From positions 13,879,777 through 13,943,776 of the forward strand of contig CM020619.1 in the NCBI GenBank assembly GCA_009829735.1: a stretch of DNA of 64,000 nt, in the 5' to 3' direction. A model generated the notes under the pieces. The model had not been told where the DNA came from, did no database searches, and was given only the letters and a program-made list of their open reading frames with translations. The position numbers and the translations under genes were made by a program. Positions within the stretch are counted from its first letter, which is position 1. Every line of letters starts with the position of its first letter. This document shows, one piece after another, positions 54,433 to 64,000 of the stretch. This DNA comes from Pyropia yezoensis (Eukaryota > Rhodophyta > Bangiophyceae > Bangiales > Bangiaceae).

Positions 54433-56046
54433 ATGGCGTCCCCTGCCCCTGTCGTTATCCCCGTCCCCGTGCACCTGCCGGTACGTTCTCTGGGCCACAA
54501 GAATAGGAAGAGAGTTCTCACGGCCGAGCGAGTCATCGAGTCGCTGGTCGTCCCATGCTATCCCCAGACCTCCGAGTGTGACACGTCGGGTGTGCTGACG
54601 ATGGTCCCGGTGGTGTCGGTGGAGAAATTCGTCAATCCTAAGTCGATTATCGCCTACAAGTGTCCTAGCGGGCAGAACCGCACATATCGCTCTGTCCTCT
54701 CTCCGCAGTTGGGTTTTGCTCGCACAACTGGGTTGAGTATCCTTGCTCGGGTGTCAAGTCGTGTGACCTGGTCCCCAACCAAGTTTTAGCGCTGTCCCAT
54801 TCGTCGGTTCAGGAAGGGCAGCACGACAACTACGCCACGTACGAGAGGCTGGTTGCGCAGGCCAGCGGGGCCACCGATGGGGCCAACGCGGAGCAGCAGG
54901 CCCTGAGCCGCGCATGGGACAAGTACGCCACTGTGGTTGCTCCCTTTGACGAGCGGGACTGCCCAAACTCGGTTTGGGGCGCTCTCCCTCGACCCCCGCC
55001 AGGAAACCTGGTGAGGGTGACTGCCACAGGGCACACCTTCCTTGGCTGCGCCAGTTACACGGCGTCAATCCGCGTGGGCCACAAGAATAGCTCGCTGGCG
55101 AACGTCACGAACCTGGACGCCTTTCGATTGTGGGTCCGAGAGAAAAGGTATGCGAAGTGTGCTCGATGGGAGGTCTTGCTGGTGGATTGTGTGCTCTTGG
55201 TCCTTTGAGGATATGAGCCACGCGAATGACGATAACGCTATGATCCCCCTTTACCTGCCCCCGTCTTTTGTGATTTTTGCGTGCAGGTCTCCTTTGGATG
55301 TGCTCGGTGGCATTGCGTCGGACCAGCCATGCATGACGATCCGGGCGCCGGGCATCCGGCTCAGGTGTAAGGTCCACATGGGCTCCGCGCGACCCTTGCG
55401 GGTCAGCACGTTGTGTGACAACGTCATCTTTATTGGGACACCCATGACGGATGACGGCAACCGCGACGTGATGGGCAGCTTTTTGCTTTTCGCCGTTCGG
55501 GCCCACTCTCACCCTCCCCCCCCTATCACCGTTGCTACCCGCGGCTTGCTGTTGACAGCCCGGGAGGTGGCAGGGAACCATCATGTGACTCTGGCCCAAG
55601 AGGAGGAGGACGTGCGGCAGCGGCTTGCGGACGAGTACGGGAGAGTGGCGGCGGCGGTCCCTCAGACCGCCTTGCGCAACGCGCGCCGACAGGCGGTCGC
55701 AGAGAAGAACCCTTAGGGGCTTGGGCGCGATGGGGCGCTGCGCATGGTCACCCGAGCGTTGGCTGCCGGGGACGCGTATTTTAAGACCCCCATTGTCGGG
55801 CCGACAACGGGCTACATCTTCCCCGCCTACACCGACGGGGCCGTGAGGCTGGTTGCCGCGGCCGCGACGGTAGTTGAGAATGCCTCTGCCCGTCGCACTC
55901 GCGCCTGCGGCGGGCGGCATCCCCTGGCTTGCGGCGGGCGGTCCACGCGGCAACACCGGCGACACCGGCGGCCGCCCCACATCTCACTCGCGGCTGCCGC
56001 CGAGCCCTCCCTCTTTCGCGGCAACGGCCGCTCCCCGTCTCATTAG
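54433..56046 (+). CDS. Spliced gene of unknown function, one in-frame TAG
   Basis: Not recognised. ATG 54433 opens a frame reading VIPVPVHLPVRSLGHKN and VEKFVNPKSIIAYKCPSGQ. Around 54669-54710 reading moves to the -1 frame (FCSHNWVEYPCSG...LVPNQVLALSHSSVQEG), through a small indel or a roughly 50-nt intron. The second frame ends in RLWVREK at a strong donor (GTATGC, 55148). The acceptor TTTTGCGTGCAG at 55286 restores an open frame (SPLDVLGGIASDQPCMTIRAPGIRL, DNVIFIGTPMTDDGN), keeping phase. A TAG at 55714-55716 interrupts; the same frame resumes with MVTRALAAGDAYFKTPIVGP and ends at 56046. LGHKN/VGHKN occurs once in each of the first two parts, hinting at an internal duplication. It may end at 55716, at 56046, or be decayed. 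Confidence 0.5.
55148..55286 (+). other. Spliceosomal intron, 139 nt
   Basis: Donor AAAAG/GTATGC and acceptor TTTTTGCGTGCAG/GTC. Removal joins two open frames in phase (AG+G making Arg). In-frame stops occur inside (TGA at 55206-55208 in the upstream frame). It is the clearest sign that the window is eukaryotic nuclear DNA. Confidence 0.75.
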
Positions 56047-57000
56047 TCCAGGCGGTGGCACCCCCTCTCGTTGGCGGCGGCGGCCGCCCCCCCTCTCCCT
56101 GGCGGCGGTGGCCGCATTCTCCCCACTTGCCATTGACGGCGGCGGCCGTTTCGCCTCTCGTGGCGGGGGTGATCGCATCCCTCGACTGTTGCGGTGGCGG
56201 CCGCCCCGCCGTATCCTTGGCGGCGGCGTCCGCCCCCCCCATCGTTTGCGGCGGTGGCCGCGCCCCTCAGTGTTGTCTGCGGTGGCCGCCCCTGCTCTTT
56301 TTGGCGACGGTGGCGCCCCCCCCCCTTGATGGCGGCAGAGGCCACCCCTTCCCTCTTGGGTGTTGACATCAGTGGCCGGCCTCCCTAAATTCGGCGCTGT
56401 GGCGGCATCCCGCGCCGGTTGCGGCGGCAACCGCTCCGCCCCTATGAGGCGGCGGCGGCCGGCCTCCCCCTCTTTGTGAGCGGCGTCCGCCGCCCGCCTC
56501 AGTTTTCGGCGGCTGCCGCCCCTCCCGTCGTTGGCGACAACGGCTGCGCCCACCCCTCTTGGCAGCAACGGCCACCCTCTTTCTCGTTGGCGGCGGCGGC
56601 GGCCCTCGGGTGGCCACGCCTTACCTCTTTCGCGGCCGTAGCCAAGGCTGCGGCCATGACGGCCGAGCCAGCAGTTGTCGCGGATGGCGGCAACGGCCGC
56701 CCCCAACGGTTTTGGCGGCGGCGGGCTGCCCCCCCATACCTCGCAGCGGCGAGCGTTCCCCGTCTCATGCTTGGCGGCGGGCGCCCCCCCCTTCGTTAGT
56801 GACGGTGGTCGCCCTGTTTTTCAGTTTCGGCGGCCGTCGCCCCCCGCTTCTTTTGCGGCGACCGCCGCTCCCTGATTCGTTGGCCGCCGCGACTGCCCCC
56901 TCCCCTCCCCTGAGGCGGTGCCCGCATGCCTGGCAGGTGGCGCCGCAGCCAACCCCCGTCATATGTGGCGGATTCAGCCGTGCTTCCTAATGGCTGTTGT
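56047..57000 (+). repeat. Degenerate GGCGGCGGCCGCCCC array
   Basis: Irregular units of about 40-50 bp, each with GGCGGC(G/T)G(C/T)GGCCGC followed by a C/T-rich tract, fill nearly 1 kb and resume at 57430-57700. All six frames are open for long distances because of the repeat, and I do not call a gene. Confidence 0.65.
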
Positions 57001-57320
57001 AGCGCTGCCGCGTGCGGTCTCTGTCGCGGGCGCCCCCCCCCCCCCCCCCCCCCTTTTTCCTTCCGCCATGTCGATCCCCTGGTCACCGGCGCTGGCGCTG
57101 GTGCGCCGGTGTCGACTGGGTTGGCGCTGTGGTGCTGTTCGTGAAGTAGGGGGAAGGGCGCATGGGGGTGGTCCCCCGTGGCGCGCACCGCCTGATTGAA
57201 GGCCGCGGCGCGGGAGCCCGGCGGGTGTGGAGGGAGAGGGCGAAGAGCGTGTGCGCGACGGGCGGCCATGCGTCCTTGCCATGGGGGGAAAGTTCCACAC
57301 CCCCCCCCCCCAGTTTGCCC
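57000..57320 (+). repeat. First copy of a duplicated segment of about 320 bp (decayed)
   Basis: It matches 57765-58070 throughout: GCCATGTC(G/C)ATCC start, GGGCGCAT(G/C)GGGGTGGTCCC, GGCGCGGGAGCCC-like and GCCATGGGGGG blocks. Relative to that copy, its reading frame from ATG 57068 is shifted early, ending at 57199. It looks like a frameshifted paralogue. Confidence 0.75.
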
Positions 57321-57820
57321 CGGTTCGCCGCCGCACTCCTGCCTTTTGGCTCCATCCGCTGCACCCTGTCTCTTCGGCGGCGGCTGTGGTGTCTGTGGCT
57401 ACGGCTGTGGCATTTGTGGCTGTGGCCACAGATTTCGCGGGTGGCAGTGGCGGGCGCCCCCCGCCTGTTTCGCGGCGGCGGCCGGCCCTCCCATACTAAG
57501 CTGCGGCAAGCGACCCCCACCTGACTGGCGGCGACGGGCGCCCCCCCCCTCGTTCATGATCGCGGTCGCTCCCATATTTGTTGTCGGCGGCGGCTGCCCC
57601 TCACTTCTCTTCCAGCTGCGGCTGCCCCCTGCTTCACGTGTGGCCGCGGCGGCACCCCTCCTTCCTGGGCGCGGTGGCAGAATGCCCCACAGGTGGCGGC
57701 GGCAGCAGGAGCCCCTTAGTTGCGACGGTTTCACCCGTCCTGCCCAATCGCCGTCGTAGCCCTGCCTCGTGCTGTCTCTGTCGCCCCCCCCGCCCACCCA
57801 ACCCCCTTTTCCCTTTCGCC

Positions 57821-58243
57821 ATGTCCATCCTCTTGTCAGCGGCGGTGGTGCTCGTAGGTGCGCCGGCGTCAGTGGCGCTGGCGCTGCTGGTGCTGTTTGT
57901 GGGGTTGGGAGGAGGGCGCATCGGGGTGGTCCCTCGTGGCGCGCCCCGCCTGCTCGACGGCCGCTGCGCGGGAGCCCAGCGGGCGTGGGGTGCGGAGGCG
58001 AAGCGCATGAGCGCGACGGGCGCCCACGCGCCCTTTGCCATGGGGGGGGAAATGCCGCCCCCCCCACAGCTTTCCTCTGTGTGGATTGTGCGCGCCCTCG
58101 CGTCCGGGCGCGCCTACATCCGCGTCACCCTACCGGTGAACCGGGCTACCGTCGGCTTCCTGCGGCCCTCCCGCCACCAGCTGCAGGTGTGTTCGTCCGA
58201 CCGGCCGCCCTACGGAGGCATGACCCCCGCAGCGCTGGCTTAG
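57821..58243 (+). CDS. Small hypothetical protein with hydrophobic N-terminus
   Basis: The 140-residue frame from ATG 57821 begins MSILLSAAVVLVGAPASVAL followed by ALLVLFVGLGGG, a long hydrophobic segment suggesting a signal anchor or membrane helix. After a basic stretch it has WIVRALASGRAYIRVTLPVNRATVGFLRPS, which reads like ordered protein. The upstream duplicate at 57068 is frame-disrupted, so this may be the only intact copy. Near the end, a possible donor (CTGCAG/GTGTGT, about 58187) and a T-rich acceptor (T11...GCCGGCAG, 58254-58281) suggest a further exon with VSTAPVTDVGG. The function is unknown. Confidence 0.35.
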   Translation: MSILLSAAVVLVGAPASVALALLVLFVGLGGGRIGVVPRGAPRLLDGRCAGAQRAWGAEAKRMSATGAHAPFAMGGEMPPPPQLSSVWIVRALASGRAYIRVTLPVNRATVGFLRPSRHQLQVCSSDRPPYGGMTPAALA

Positions 58244-59629
58244 GTGACTCCGTATTTTTTTTTTTGCAAGCCGGCAGCGTCAGTACCGCGCCCGTCACCG
58301 ACGTGGGAGGGACCGCTGCAAGAGGGGGCAATGCTGGCCGGTCAATGACTCGCCTGCATGTGCTGCGGTTTTTTGTGGGGGGGGTTGGGGGCGTCCCACC
58401 CGCCCTTAGCGTGTGCGCTGCCCGGGCGAGCGGCCGCCACGGCGCGCGCCAGAAGCTCGCGTGGGGGCGGGCCCACTGGCCCGTCGCGCTTCCTCTTCAC
58501 GGCAGTGGCGGCGGTCGCCGACGCATGCCCCGACCCCAACAGCCGGTGAAGGCGGCTACCCCGGTAGCAATGAAGGCGGCGCTGGTGAGTCCACAGAATG
58601 GCGGCACTACCGCCGGTGGCACAACCGTCGCGGCTGCGGCCGAGGTGGCTTGTCGGCTGCTGGCCGCGCAGAAAGGGCAGCCAGTAGAACCTGGACGCCC
58701 CGCCACACGGTGCGCGGCGCGGGCCGCGCTTTTCATGCGCGGCGGCCATCGGGGCCGCGACGGTCGCGGCCGCGCGTGCGCGGCGCCCCTCGCTGCCCTG
58801 GCAGCCACTTAGGCGGCCGCATCCGCAACTTCAACGCCGTGCTGCCTTCTCTCCGCCTACCGCGGCGGGGATGGTGGTCGCAGCTGTGAGTGGCCAATGG
58901 GTTGACCGAGGCCAGCCGGGCCGTCGGTGCCGTAGGTGACCCCTGTCGGTGGTTGCGGCGGGCGTTCAAGCGCTGCGCGCGGCGCGCCGGTGGGTAGGCA
59001 CACTTCCCCCTTTCTTGCCTCCGTTGCGACGCTGCCGCTGACAGTCCCGCACGGGGTCGACGCCCCCTGCCCCCGACTCTCCCCCCAACCCTGTGGACGA
59101 CCACCAGTCGTCGGCGGTGGCGAAGATGGCGATGGAGCTGCTGGTGTAGATGGCACGGTTCGGTTGGAGTGAGAGGTATCGCGGATGCCCGTCCTCTCCT
59201 TCTACTGGTTGGCAGGGGGCTGGTGGGAAGATGGCCGACGGGACGACAGCGACTGCTGTCGTTCAGTAGGCGCCCAGGCGGGTGCACTCCGTCACGAGGC
59301 CGTCACTTCACCCCCGACCTAGTCGGTGTCTGTTGTCGACGCCGCGGCCGGCGGCGGGCGGCGGCGGCCGCCGCCGCCGCCGTCGCCGCCACTGCCGCTG
59401 GTCGCAACATGAGACAAGATATGACAACCCCCCTCCCCGCTGTTCGTGCTGGTCACTTTCAGCACCCTCAACGCCTGCCAATGGAAGCGGTGGGGCTGGC
59501 GGTGGCGGCGCGACCGGACCCGCAAGATCCTGCCAGGAGGGTTGAGGGGGTGGGGGGGGGTGCACGGTCATTGCGCGTGGTCGGTCGTGGAGAGAACGTC
59601 GTTGAGTCTCATCAACTGTCCTCTGCTGT
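58244..59629. other. Region without a supported gene
   Basis: The plus frame to 58812 continues open after the possible 3' splice site at 58281 and could be a second exon of the preceding small gene. Its sequence (Ala/Gly/Arg-rich) gives no recognisable domain. 58.85-59.62 kb shows nothing convincing on either strand. Confidence 0.35.
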
Positions 59630-62600
59630 TTATTGCTTTGAAGCTAGAGAGGCTGGGTACTCGGCGGCCATCGCCTTGAGCGCGCCCTCAGCGCCGCGGT
59701 GATCCTTGAACTTCTGCTTGATGATTGATAGCACCCCAGCTACGCCGAGGGTGTGCCCGTGTGCGGCATACTCTTGGTCGAATGCGCGGTAGAGGGGGAG
59801 CCTCCTCGAGTACAGCTTGGTGATGTGCAGCTTCCGCGCCTTGTCCTGCACCATCAGCCGCCAGCGGGAGCCGAGCCGCTCCTCGACGTCCCGGATGGCC
59901 GCACGGCCGTTTACGCCCGACGCGTACTCGTCCAGGGCCTCGAGCCAGCTCAGGTTCTCCCCCATGGGCAACATCGGCACGAAGTTGGCGCCGTCGATCA
60001 GCAAGGACACGCCCGTCAGCTTCCCAAGAAGCTGCAGCTCTCGGACGTTCACGCGGTCGCAAAGAAGCGACGAGGAAACGGCAGGTGTGGGTGTCGGGGC
60101 GGAACGGGTTGGTGGGGGGGGGAGAGGGATGGAGGGGGGGGCGGCACGGGTGGGTGGATGCACCTCGGACGGACCAGGCCAGGATGGGGCGCTTGCAAGC
60201 CCACCCATATCCGCGGCGGGTTGCCCCGCTGCTGCACTAGCCGCACCCAGGCTCGGGCCCCGCAGCAGGGCGAGCACGTCGTCGCGCAGCTGGGAGACCT
60301 CCTTACGGAGCTCGGCGACCTCCTTGGTCGTGTGCCTCTTGACAGTAGCCACGCCGACGTTTGCGTGCTCCATGGCAGCAGCGGCCGTTTGCCTGGCGTG
60401 AGCCTGGATGGCGAGCGTGCTGGCGTCCACCTGCGCGGCCATGTAGATTTCAGCGTCCTGCAGTTGCGCCATGGTGGACGGGGCCACCGCCTTAATGGCG
60501 GCCATCACCGTCGGCGCCAACTGCGGCAGCACCTGCTCGGCCGCCTCGTTGGCCCGATCCTCCACACTCCTCAGCGCCGTCACCATGGTGGCTGCAAAGG
60601 CGGCAAACCCAGTGCCAGCGAGCAAGGGGTGCCGCAGCACGTACGCAGTCAGGGGTACATCGCCTGCCGCCAAACGCGCCGCCCAGGTTTGGAAGTACAC
60701 GGGCCTCATGGTACGGAGAAGCTTAAAACAGTCAACGAGCGACGCGTCCATGTTCCTCTTGTCCGCCGCCAGCCGCAGCGCGTAAGCAGCTTCCGCCGCC
60801 TCCAGCCAGGGGAAGAGCAGGGCCCCCAGCTCTGGTGGGACGACCACCTTCAGGCGGGGTGTCGACAAGGAGATGCAGCTGAGATCCCGGCCAGAGAGCC
60901 CAAGGGTCGCCCGCCGGTTAGGGATGTTCTGGTTGTACGCCCCCCCCCCCACGCCCTCGGTCCACAAGCCCTGCTCATTGTTGTCCTGCTCCGACGCTCC
61001 GGCCTCCTTGGGCTTCTGCGTCGACGCACGCCGACAAGTGTGCGTCTTGGAAAACCACTCGGGCACGCCAGCCGCAACCATCACCTTGCTGTGGTTGTCG
61101 CAGTGGTAGCGGTAGGACATCTCTTTAAACTTGCCCCCCCTCGCCGACGGGAAGACCAACAGCCGGTTCCAATCCCGCCACCCGTACACGTTGACCGCCT
61201 CCCGATAGTGCTCGGGGTTCACGCCACGGGCCCGCAGGTCCTCGTCAGCCGGCTTGGAGACTGGCTTTAGGGGGCTGGGGGGCACAGACGTGTCTTGACC
61301 TGGCCCATGGCACAGGGCCACCAGCGCGTCCGCCGCCGCACCAAAAGGGCACAGCCAGGGGTCCACATGGGGAAGGGCACCAATGCTAAACAGCCCCCCC
61401 TCCTTGGTCTTCGTGGCGGTGATGTACGTGCACAGCACATCGAGGGCCTCCCCGCTGGCCGAGAACATGGCCTCAAACTGGCGTACGGCAAGGTCGCTGC
61501 GTACCAAGCCGCGCGCCGTCGCCCCACGGGCCTCCAGAGCAAACGTGATCACAAAGAGTGCGGCCAGCACCGACTGGAGCTGGAACTTCCCAGCCGTCTC
61601 GGGCAGCAGCAGGAGGCGCTTGACGACCTCCCGGCACCGCGTGTCCGCAATGGCAGGTTCCCTCCTCCCAAGCGCCTTGTTCAGCCACGCAGCCTGGTTC
61701 TCCATCACCCCGTCCCGCGTCCGCTGCTTCACGACTGCCACCGCTGGGGGAGAGCTCCCGGCGCAGTCGTACTCCCTCACGCGCCAGCGCGAGCAGCAAG
61801 GGCAGCTGCTGCTGCGCCACAACAAGTTGAAAGTGCTGGCAATTTTGGCCAGCACGTTGAGGCAGTTTTTGACGACCATCGGCCCCACCCGCCGTGGCGG
61901 GTCCGTAGACTACGCTGCCGGCGTCCCACCAGTCCCGTCAGTTCGAGCCAGACCCGCCCCAGATGCTCTTCCACCACGCCGTGCAGGGGTAGCCGGTACC
62001 GCCTGAACGGCCGGCAGCAGTGCGCCGCTGGCGGCCACGGGTGGGGGGTGGGAATCGAGCAGGGCGGGCACGGTGGCGTCGTCCCCGTCGGTAACCTCCT
62101 CATCGCTGCCATCGGCCGTCCTCCGCCGCTTGAGTGTCACCCGCCTGCGCTCCTTCTCAGCCTCAAGGAAGGGCACGACAGTGTTGCGGCTCATTGGAAT
62201 AATGAGCGTGTCCGTCCCGTCCTGCTCCTCTGCCCAGGCACAAAACCGAGCCACGCACGGGCGGTAGGTTGTCATCGTCTGCTTATTGCTCGAGTTGGTG
62301 GCGCTATCGGCGTGCTGCTGCAAGTTGTTGCCAATGACACTGGCCACGGCGGCCACCCCGTCGCGCTGGTTCATCTCGGCGAGGTGGAGCGCCTGCTGCA
62401 CCACATCCCGCGTGTTGGCGTAGCTGAGCCCAAAGGCGGCAGCAGGTTCGCGATGGCCACAATGTGGCCGTAAAACACCTTGTCCCGCTTTTGCTGTGCC
62501 GGTGTGCGGTCGTCGCCGGGGGGGGCACCCGCTCCAGGCGCCCCCACGCCCACGGCGCTCGTCCCGCCCTCGCGGCTCAAAGGAGAGTAAAGGGACCCCA

Positions 62601-62985
62601 AGCGGATGAGGCGGTTGGCAACGACAGGCTCGTTCACAAAAAGCTTTGCCACCAAATTTCGCTGGGTGTAGCCCGCGGCGCCGTCCTCCCATTGCTCGTA
62701 GCCCGCTGACCGCTCCGCCGTCACAGCCCCCGCGGGCCCCCCGTAGACGTGGATCGCGGGCGTGGCAACAAAGTCGCGCTCAGAGCCTGCTGCGGGACCC
62801 CCGCCATTGCGGGCGGGGCGCTGGGCTGCCTCCATCGCAGGGGCTTGCCCGAGGGTGTGGGCTGCAAGCAATCCCCCGGCCACTCCACCGGCAGCGGGCC
62901 GCCCTCCGGCTGCCCTCATCCCTGCAGCTGCTGGTCCGCGCCCACGCCCCGCGCGGGAAGCCCGTCCTACCCCCTGCGCGCCCAC
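59630..62985 (-). pseudogene. Crypton-type tyrosine recombinase (decayed or interrupted)
   Basis: Encodes a YR transposase. From the 5' end: LFVNEPVVANRLIRLGSLYSPL and KVFYGHIVAIANLLP; then a 1-nt frame change near 62440 to FGLSYANTRDVVQQALHLAEM and the core-binding part KQTMTTYRPCVARFCAWAEEQ. A single TAG follows at 61910-61912, then the catalytic part in the same frame. With Val 61888 as residue 1: Arg121 in EARGATARGLVRSDL, His283 and Arg286 in THTCRR, and Tyr318 in GGGAYNQNIP. The following PPELGALLFPWLEAAEAAYA matches the Ndc10-II-like pattern. A coiled coil (EVAELRKEVSQLRDDVLALL) and a C-terminal GCR1_C-like domain (GRAAIRDVEERLGSRWR...YSRRLPLYRAF) complete the Crypton layout. All catalytic residues survive, so loss is recent or the breaks are sequencing errors/introns. 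Confidence 0.82.
59630..62985 (-). mobile_element. Crypton element (coding core only; ends undefined)
   Basis: Cryptons lack terminal inverted repeats, so the limits here are just the recognisable coding region. The element is separate from the Harbinger-type and giant elements. No other gene of a Crypton is expected. Confidence 0.65.
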
Positions 62986-64000
62986 CCCACGAGCCAGTGC
63001 CCCTCAAAAATTCCAGGAGTGGTAGAAGGTCAGCGGGGAGACGGGGAGAAGGCGTCAGCGGTCGTGCCGGGGCGCCGGAAAGTAGAAGCTAAAAAGAGGT
63101 GCGAGCGGAGTGGGCGCTCCTGTCGCGCAGAGAGGAGAGCCAAAGTACGCAGTGTAGCAGTACTCCCAAGCACCAACCCCGAGTCAGGGAAGGAAGAGGA
63201 GTATTGCCGATATCCCAACTTGGGACACCGGAAGCAAGCACCTCCACACAGCCGAACACGGAACTTGCGTGTGGTGAGCGGGTCCACTCACCAAGGCACG
63301 AACAAGATGTGTCGGAGCCAGACGGTGTTTTCTTGCTTGGCCAGCCAAGGTGGGCCCTCCCCGCCTTGCTGTCCCTCCTTATCAACCCTCCTCACACGCT
63401 CACGCAACCCCTCAAAACACTCAGAAAATGAACCCTCAAACAAACCAATCATATCACTCCACATGCAAAGAACTCAAAGCGTAGAAATCCGTCTGGCTCC
63501 CGTGCAAAAATCCCAAGAAACAAATACCAGCAGCATTACCCTGCTCTAGTATGTCGGAAGTCCTAGTCGAATTTCCGTCCAGAAGTCAGAAGTTTCACCA
63601 TCGTGGGTCGGGTGAATTTCGACTTCCGGTCAGGTCCACTTGACCCGAATCTTCAAAGTATTGGTACCGAATTCCGGCCCAATCTCCCACATTTCCCCCT
63701 TCTCAAAAGTCCAGCCGTCCCGGTGGACGTCCAATCAGCGGCGAGTCGCAGTGACCGGGAGAGGAGGATGCAATTCCCGAGTTGAGATGCAAAGTACGGT
63801 GCATCGCTGGCGTCTAGCGTGCACCAGGGTTACGCCGGGGTTGCACTCGCGTCCGGCGGGGCCCTCCGGGAGAGGCAGTCCCTCTCCGTGGGGTGCGCTC
63901 TCTGCCCTGACACTGGGTAGAGGAGCCCCCTCCACGCGAAACAGGTGTGGGGGAAAGTCGTCCCCCACCTGGTCAGGGTGCTCCACGGGTGGACTCACGT
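62986..64000. other. Terminal region, no supported gene
   Basis: It falls from GC-rich to moderate GC. 63545-63680 contains repeated TTTC-GACTTCCGG-like motifs (GTCGAATTTCCG, GTGAATTTCGACTTCCGG, CCGAATTCCGG). A hairpin at 63942-63971 has CAGGTGTGGGGGA/TCCCCCACCTG arms with one bulge. No domain-bearing frame is seen. Confidence 0.4.
63942..63971. repeat. GC-rich hairpin
   Basis: CAGGTGTGGGGGA and TCCCCCACCTG pair with one unpaired T and a 6-nt loop. Its function is unknown; it is the strongest hairpin in the last kilobase. Confidence 0.6.

Noticed and set aside
24127..61912. Reassignment of UAG to a sense codon
   Set aside because: Several genes end naturally at TAG, and the 2,366-codon methyltransferase gene has none inside. 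Three lone TAGs in repetitive DNA are weak evidence, so it is reported only as a point to check.
1..64000. CRISPR arrays, tRNA and rRNA genes
   Set aside because: The direct repeats seen are tandem without unique spacers; no cloverleaf or rRNA-like segment was recognised.

Overview
The window looks like nuclear DNA of a GC-rich eukaryote. One gene has a clean GT...AG spliceosomal intron (55148-55286). Coding sequence is rich in Ala/Pro/Gly low complexity, uninterrupted poly(G)/poly(C) runs reach 34 nt, and the recognisable genes are those of eukaryotic DNA transposons. The style would fit an intron-poor, GC-rich alga such as a bangiophyte red alga, but that is inference. I see no rRNA, tRNA, CRISPR array or bacterial operon signals. 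Most long open frames here are antisense shadows and are left out.

Layout. (1) 1.0-10.7 kb: an unknown helical protein (+), a 1.6k-residue Ala/Pro-rich protein ending in a NYN/PIN-like nuclease domain (-), and a Ulp1/SENP-type cysteine protease (+). (2) 11.34-29.10 kb: a segment of about 17.8 kb bounded by inverted repeats of 150 bp or more. Its recognised genes all lie on the minus strand, in transcription order: a ParB-like protein; a long Ala-rich ORF that overlaps it by ATGA; a 2-oxoglutarate/Fe(II) oxygenase entered by a further -1 frame change; and a giant fusion of a DNA adenine/cytosine-N4 methyltransferase with a SET domain. This is the candidate undescribed system: a DNA-modification writer, a possible eraser, a histone-methyltransferase-like domain and a ParB-like protein carried in one repeat-bounded unit. 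(3) 29.1-33.1 kb: debris of the same family, with two inverted paralogues of an unknown protein, a second copy of the right-hand repeat with its flank, and a truncated ParB-like copy. (4) 33-37 kb: mostly non-coding, with an AT-rich island and short repeats; 37.0-38.8 kb holds a class 3 lipase-like protein whose nucleophile serine is glycine. (5) 40.29-52.55 kb: a PIF/Harbinger-type element with a DDE transposase (+) and a Myb/SANT-like protein (-), many minisatellites, and inverted ACCATCTCG-bearing ends. (6) 52.7-53.3 kb: a truncated Ulp1-like fragment. (7) 54.4-56.0 kb: a spliced gene of unknown function, followed by GC-rich repeats and a duplicated segment. (8) 59.6-63.0 kb: a Crypton-type tyrosine recombinase with Ndc10-like and GCR1_C-like domains, broken by a frameshift and one in-frame TAG.

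The window is therefore a transposon-dense accessory region. Three unrelated long frames (near 24.1, 55.7 and 61.9 kb) are each interrupted by exactly one in-frame TAG. Decay, introns ending in TAG, or readthrough could each explain this.
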